Below are positions 62,288-64,000 of a DNA stretch of 64,000 nt, in pieces. Source of the stretch: Chloroflexota bacterium (GTDB lineage Bacteria; Chloroflexota; Anaerolineae; Promineifilales; Promineifilaceae); NCBI GenBank assembly GCA_017993775.1, contig JAGOMA010000006.1, forward strand, positions 124,001 through 188,000, in the 5' to 3' direction. Below the pieces are notes generated by a model. The model was not told the origin of the DNA and did not search any database. It was given only the letters and a program-made list of their open reading frames with translations. Position 1 is the stretch's first letter. Each line of letters begins with the position of its first letter. A program made the translations under genes and the position numbers.

Positions 62288-63199
62288 ATGATACTCATCG
62301 TTGGCGGAACCGGGGCGCTGGGCAGCGCCACAACCGAAAGATTACTGGCCAGAAAAACGGCCGTGCGCGTGATGACCCGCACCCCACACAAAGCGCAAGG
62401 CCTGCAAGCTCTGGGCGCTGAAGTTGTCCAGGGTGATTTGCGTGACCGCGACTCGCTGCTGCGCGCCTGTCAGGGCGTCAGCGCCGTCATGGCCTCCGCG
62501 CATTCGATTATGGGGCGCGGATCAGAAGCGTCGAAGTATATTGATGAGCAAGGCCACAAATGGCTTATGGAGGCCGCCAAAACGGCCGGGGTACGGCAGT
62601 TTGTCTATGTCTCCGCTTTAGGCGCAGCGCCAGACCATCCCGTGCCCTTCTTCCAAATCAAATATAAGATGGAACAAACCTTACGGAACAGCGACTTGCC
62701 GTTCACAATTTTGCGGCCGACCGCCTTCATGGAATCCCACGCCTACGACCTGATTGGCAAACCTGTTCTGGAAACCGGCAAAGTGCAATTGTTTGGCCAG
62801 GGTGAAAATCCGCGCAATTTTGTGGCGGCGGCTGACGTGGCTCATTTTGCTGCGCTGGCGCTGCTGGAGCCAGACTCGGTCGGGGAAGTGTTGGAAATTG
62901 GCGGCCCTGAAAACCTGACGAACATGCAGGTTGTGCGCCTGTTTGAAGGAATTGCCGGGAAAAAAGCCAGCGTGTCCCATGTTCCACTGGCTATGCTGCG
63001 GGTGATGTCGCCGCTGTTACGGCCGTTTCATCCCGGCCTCAGTCAGATTATGAAGGCGAGCATTCTCTTTGATACCGCGGATCAAACTTACGATATGAGC
63101 GCCATGTTGCGGCGGTATCCTCTGACGCTAACGCGCTTGGAGGATTGGGCGCGAAGTCATATGACGTCTGACCGGTTCTTTGCTGTCGATGGCGTATAA
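62288..63199 (+). CDS. NmrA-like NAD(P)-binding protein (atypical short-chain dehydrogenase)
   Basis: The 303-residue protein has the glycine motif ILIVGGTGALGSATTERLL at the N-terminus, VVQGDLRDRDSLLRAC (second NAD motif), FVYVSALGA and LPFTILRPTAFMES. It matches NmrA/complex I subunit-like SDRs, which sense or use NAD(P). No catalytic YxxxK is evident. GGAGG at 62277-62281 precedes GTG 62285 and ATG 62288; the ATG is preferred. It ends at a strong terminator. Confidence 0.85.
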   Translation: MILIVGGTGALGSATTERLLARKTAVRVMTRTPHKAQGLQALGAEVVQGDLRDRDSLLRACQGVSAVMASAHSIMGRGSEASKYIDEQGHKWLMEAAKTAGVRQFVYVSALGAAPDHPVPFFQIKYKMEQTLRNSDLPFTILRPTAFMESHAYDLIGKPVLETGKVQLFGQGENPRNFVAAADVAHFAALALLEPDSVGEVLEIGGPENLTNMQVVRLFEGIAGKKASVSHVPLAMLRVMSPLLRPFHPGLSQIMKASILFDTADQTYDMSAMLRRYPLTLTRLEDWARSHMTSDRFFAVDGV

Positions 63200-63232
63200 A
63201 TAATCAGTGTTGTTTCTGTCCTCTGGGGGGAC

Positions 63233-63263
63233 GGCCGTTCTCCCATCGAGAACGGCCTTTTTT
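63233..63263 (+). terminator. intrinsic terminator of the NmrA-like gene
   Basis: Perfect 10-base arms GGCCGTTCTC (63233-63242) and GAGAACGGCC (63248-63257) enclose CCATC and are followed by six T. The ACGGCCGT octamer forms part of the stem. Confidence 0.88.
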
Positions 63264-63295
63264 ATCTTCCCCTCAATCGCGCTTTGTAATGATAC

Positions 63296-63355
63296 AGACC
63301 CCAAGGGTTTGCTCCCAAGGATTTGGATTATTTGGGTATCAAACCGTTGGGGTCT
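63296..63355. repeat. GACCCCAAGGGTTTG hairpin element
   Basis: Arms AGACCCCAAGGGTTTG and CAAACCGTTGGGGTCT pair over 16 bases with one mismatch; an inner CCCAA/TTGGG stem lies in the loop. It is related to 27618-27680 and 40470-40484. Confidence 0.6.
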
Positions 63356-63439
63356 TGCCAGACAAACCTGAGTGGTTGCTGCGCTTCTACGTTAATTTGT
63401 ATTTGAGGGAGATTTCGTGAGTGCTCTTACGATCACGAC

Positions 63440-63558
63440 GGTTCAGGAGCCATAAGCAATGACTCAGGAGTCTTAAGCAATGACTCAGGAGCCTTAAGCA
63501 ATGACTCAGGAGCCTTAAGCAACGACTCAGGAGCCTTAAGCAATGGCTCAGAAGCCTT
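63440..63558. repeat. 21-bp tandem repeat array
   Basis: About five and a half copies of GACTCAGGAGCCTTAAGCAAT occur head to tail (starts at 63440, 63461, 63482, 63503, 63524, 63545). Each unit contains the palindrome CTTAAG. Units differ by one to three bases; no spacers are present, so it is not a CRISPR array. Confidence 0.9.
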
Positions 63559-63578
63559 CCTTTATGGGTAAAAGGTTG

Positions 63579-63611
63579 AGATTTGTCAAATCTTTAAGAT
63601 TTGACAAATCT
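63579..63611. promoter_or_regulatory. perfect inverted repeat before the lipoprotein gene
   Basis: AGATTTGTCAAATCT (63579-63593) and its complement AGATTTGACAAATCT (63597-63611) flank TTA. Each arm is itself nearly palindromic, so four half-sites are available. It ends 13 bases before the start codon at 63625 and could be an operator or a leader hairpin. Confidence 0.5.
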
Positions 63612-63624
63612 ATTGAGGAAACGA

Positions 63625-64000
63625 ATGAAACTATCAACGAAGTGGTCAATCAGGTTGCTGACCCTGTTTGTATTGGTTGGCCTGACGGCCAGTTTAATGG
63701 CTTGCGCGGCCAACGCGCCGGCATCAACCATCAGTGACGCAGCCGGATCAGAGGCAAACAATGTTCCCAATTTACCCACCGACACGCCTGAATCTACCAG
63801 CACGCCGGTTCCAACTGCCACCTTAGCGCCAACCAACACGCCGACAGCCATACCTACCGAAACACCAACCGCCACACCCGAACCCACTCAAACGCCGACA
63901 GTCACGCCGAAACCAACACAAACACCCACGGCCACACCTGTCGACACGCCTGAACCCACCCTTACCCCAAAGCCGACAAGCCCGCCGCAAGCAACGGCCG
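63625..64000 (+). CDS. Thr/Pro-rich lipoprotein, N-terminal part (3' end outside window)
   Basis: ATG 63625 follows GAGGAAACGA. The first 28 residues form a lipoprotein signal peptide ([20 protein letters not shown] then Cys), so a lipid-anchored surface protein is expected. From about residue 55 to the window end the sequence is a low-complexity Thr/Pro stalk made of units such as [20 protein letters not shown]. Stalks of this kind usually lift an extracellular domain from the cell surface; that domain lies beyond position 64000. The frame is open to the window edge. Confidence 0.8.
   Translation, partial: MKLSTKWSIRLLTLFVLVGLTASLMACAANAPASTISDAAGSEANNVPNLPTDTPESTSTPVPTATLAPTNTPTAIPTETPTATPEPTQTPTVTPKPTQTPTATPVDTPEPTLTPKPTSPPQATA

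Noticed and set aside
63440-63558. Possible CRISPR array
   Set aside because: The repeat units are contiguous, 21 bases long and without spacers; no cas genes are in the window.
1-64000. tRNA, rRNA, cobalamin or other riboswitches
   Set aside because: None could be recognised by eye; the leader regions of the corrinoid genes show no cobalamin-riboswitch core.

Overview
The window is a GC-rich bacterial chromosome segment that looks like an uncultured member of the Chloroflexota (Anaerolineae/Ardenticatenia-like). This is inferred from the mix of a folate-type Wood-Ljungdahl gene set, AfsR-like BTAD/NB-ARC regulators, NACHT membrane proteins and Pro/Thr-rich lipoproteins; no rRNA or other marker gene is present to prove it. 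The octamer ACGGCCGT occurs about twice per kilobase throughout, inside and between genes, and is the most obvious genome-wide signature.

Layout. 1-1651: the 3' end of a DeoR-family regulator and a membrane-anchored HExxH protein. 1678-9457 (minus): a ribose operon read lacI, rbsK, rbsD, rbsC2, rbsB, rbsA, rbsC1, in which the binding protein is a tandem duplication and the permease gene is present twice. A consensus promoter and a perfect palindromic operator precede lacI. 9897-29186 (plus): a long Wood-Ljungdahl island: HMA-like protein, CO dehydrogenase (cooS), an acetyl-CoA synthase fused to the small corrinoid protein subunit (acsB-acsD), acsC, CoA-binding protein, the corrinoid activator (acsV), methyltransferase (acsE), malic enzyme, thioredoxin-reductase-like flavoprotein, a MetV-MetF fusion, a DUF3786 protein, two CooC-type nickel ATPases, an ABM monooxygenase and an iron-type alcohol dehydrogenase. 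Together they cover methyl transfer from methyl-tetrahydrofolate to acetyl-CoA, plus its maturation and reactivation. Formate activation genes are not in the window.

29250-45338: an accessory region, mostly minus strand, with a methyltransferase, two alpha/beta hydrolases, a single-domain response regulator, a CPBP protease, an ABC-2 exporter, membrane proteins and lipoproteins, a broken membrane-protein gene, a stand-alone acyltransferase with a glycosyltransferase, and a NarL-type two-component system. Several of these genes share an upstream palindrome CTGGTCA-N2-TGACCAG, which suggests a regulon. 45425-62129: three STAND-type NTPase systems (BTAD-NB-ARC-TPR; XRE-NACHT-membrane; sigma-4-like NB-ARC with a separate TPR partner), and between them a heterodimeric ABC exporter with a frameshifted putative regulator behind a Fur-box-like promoter and a MITE-like element. 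62288-64000: an NmrA-type oxidoreductase with a strong terminator, a 21-bp tandem repeat array, and the start of a Thr/Pro-rich lipoprotein that runs off the end.

The most striking observation is the AcsB-AcsD fusion, which would tether the methyl-carrying corrinoid protein to the enzyme that consumes the methyl group. No tRNA, rRNA, CRISPR array or complete insertion sequence was recognised.
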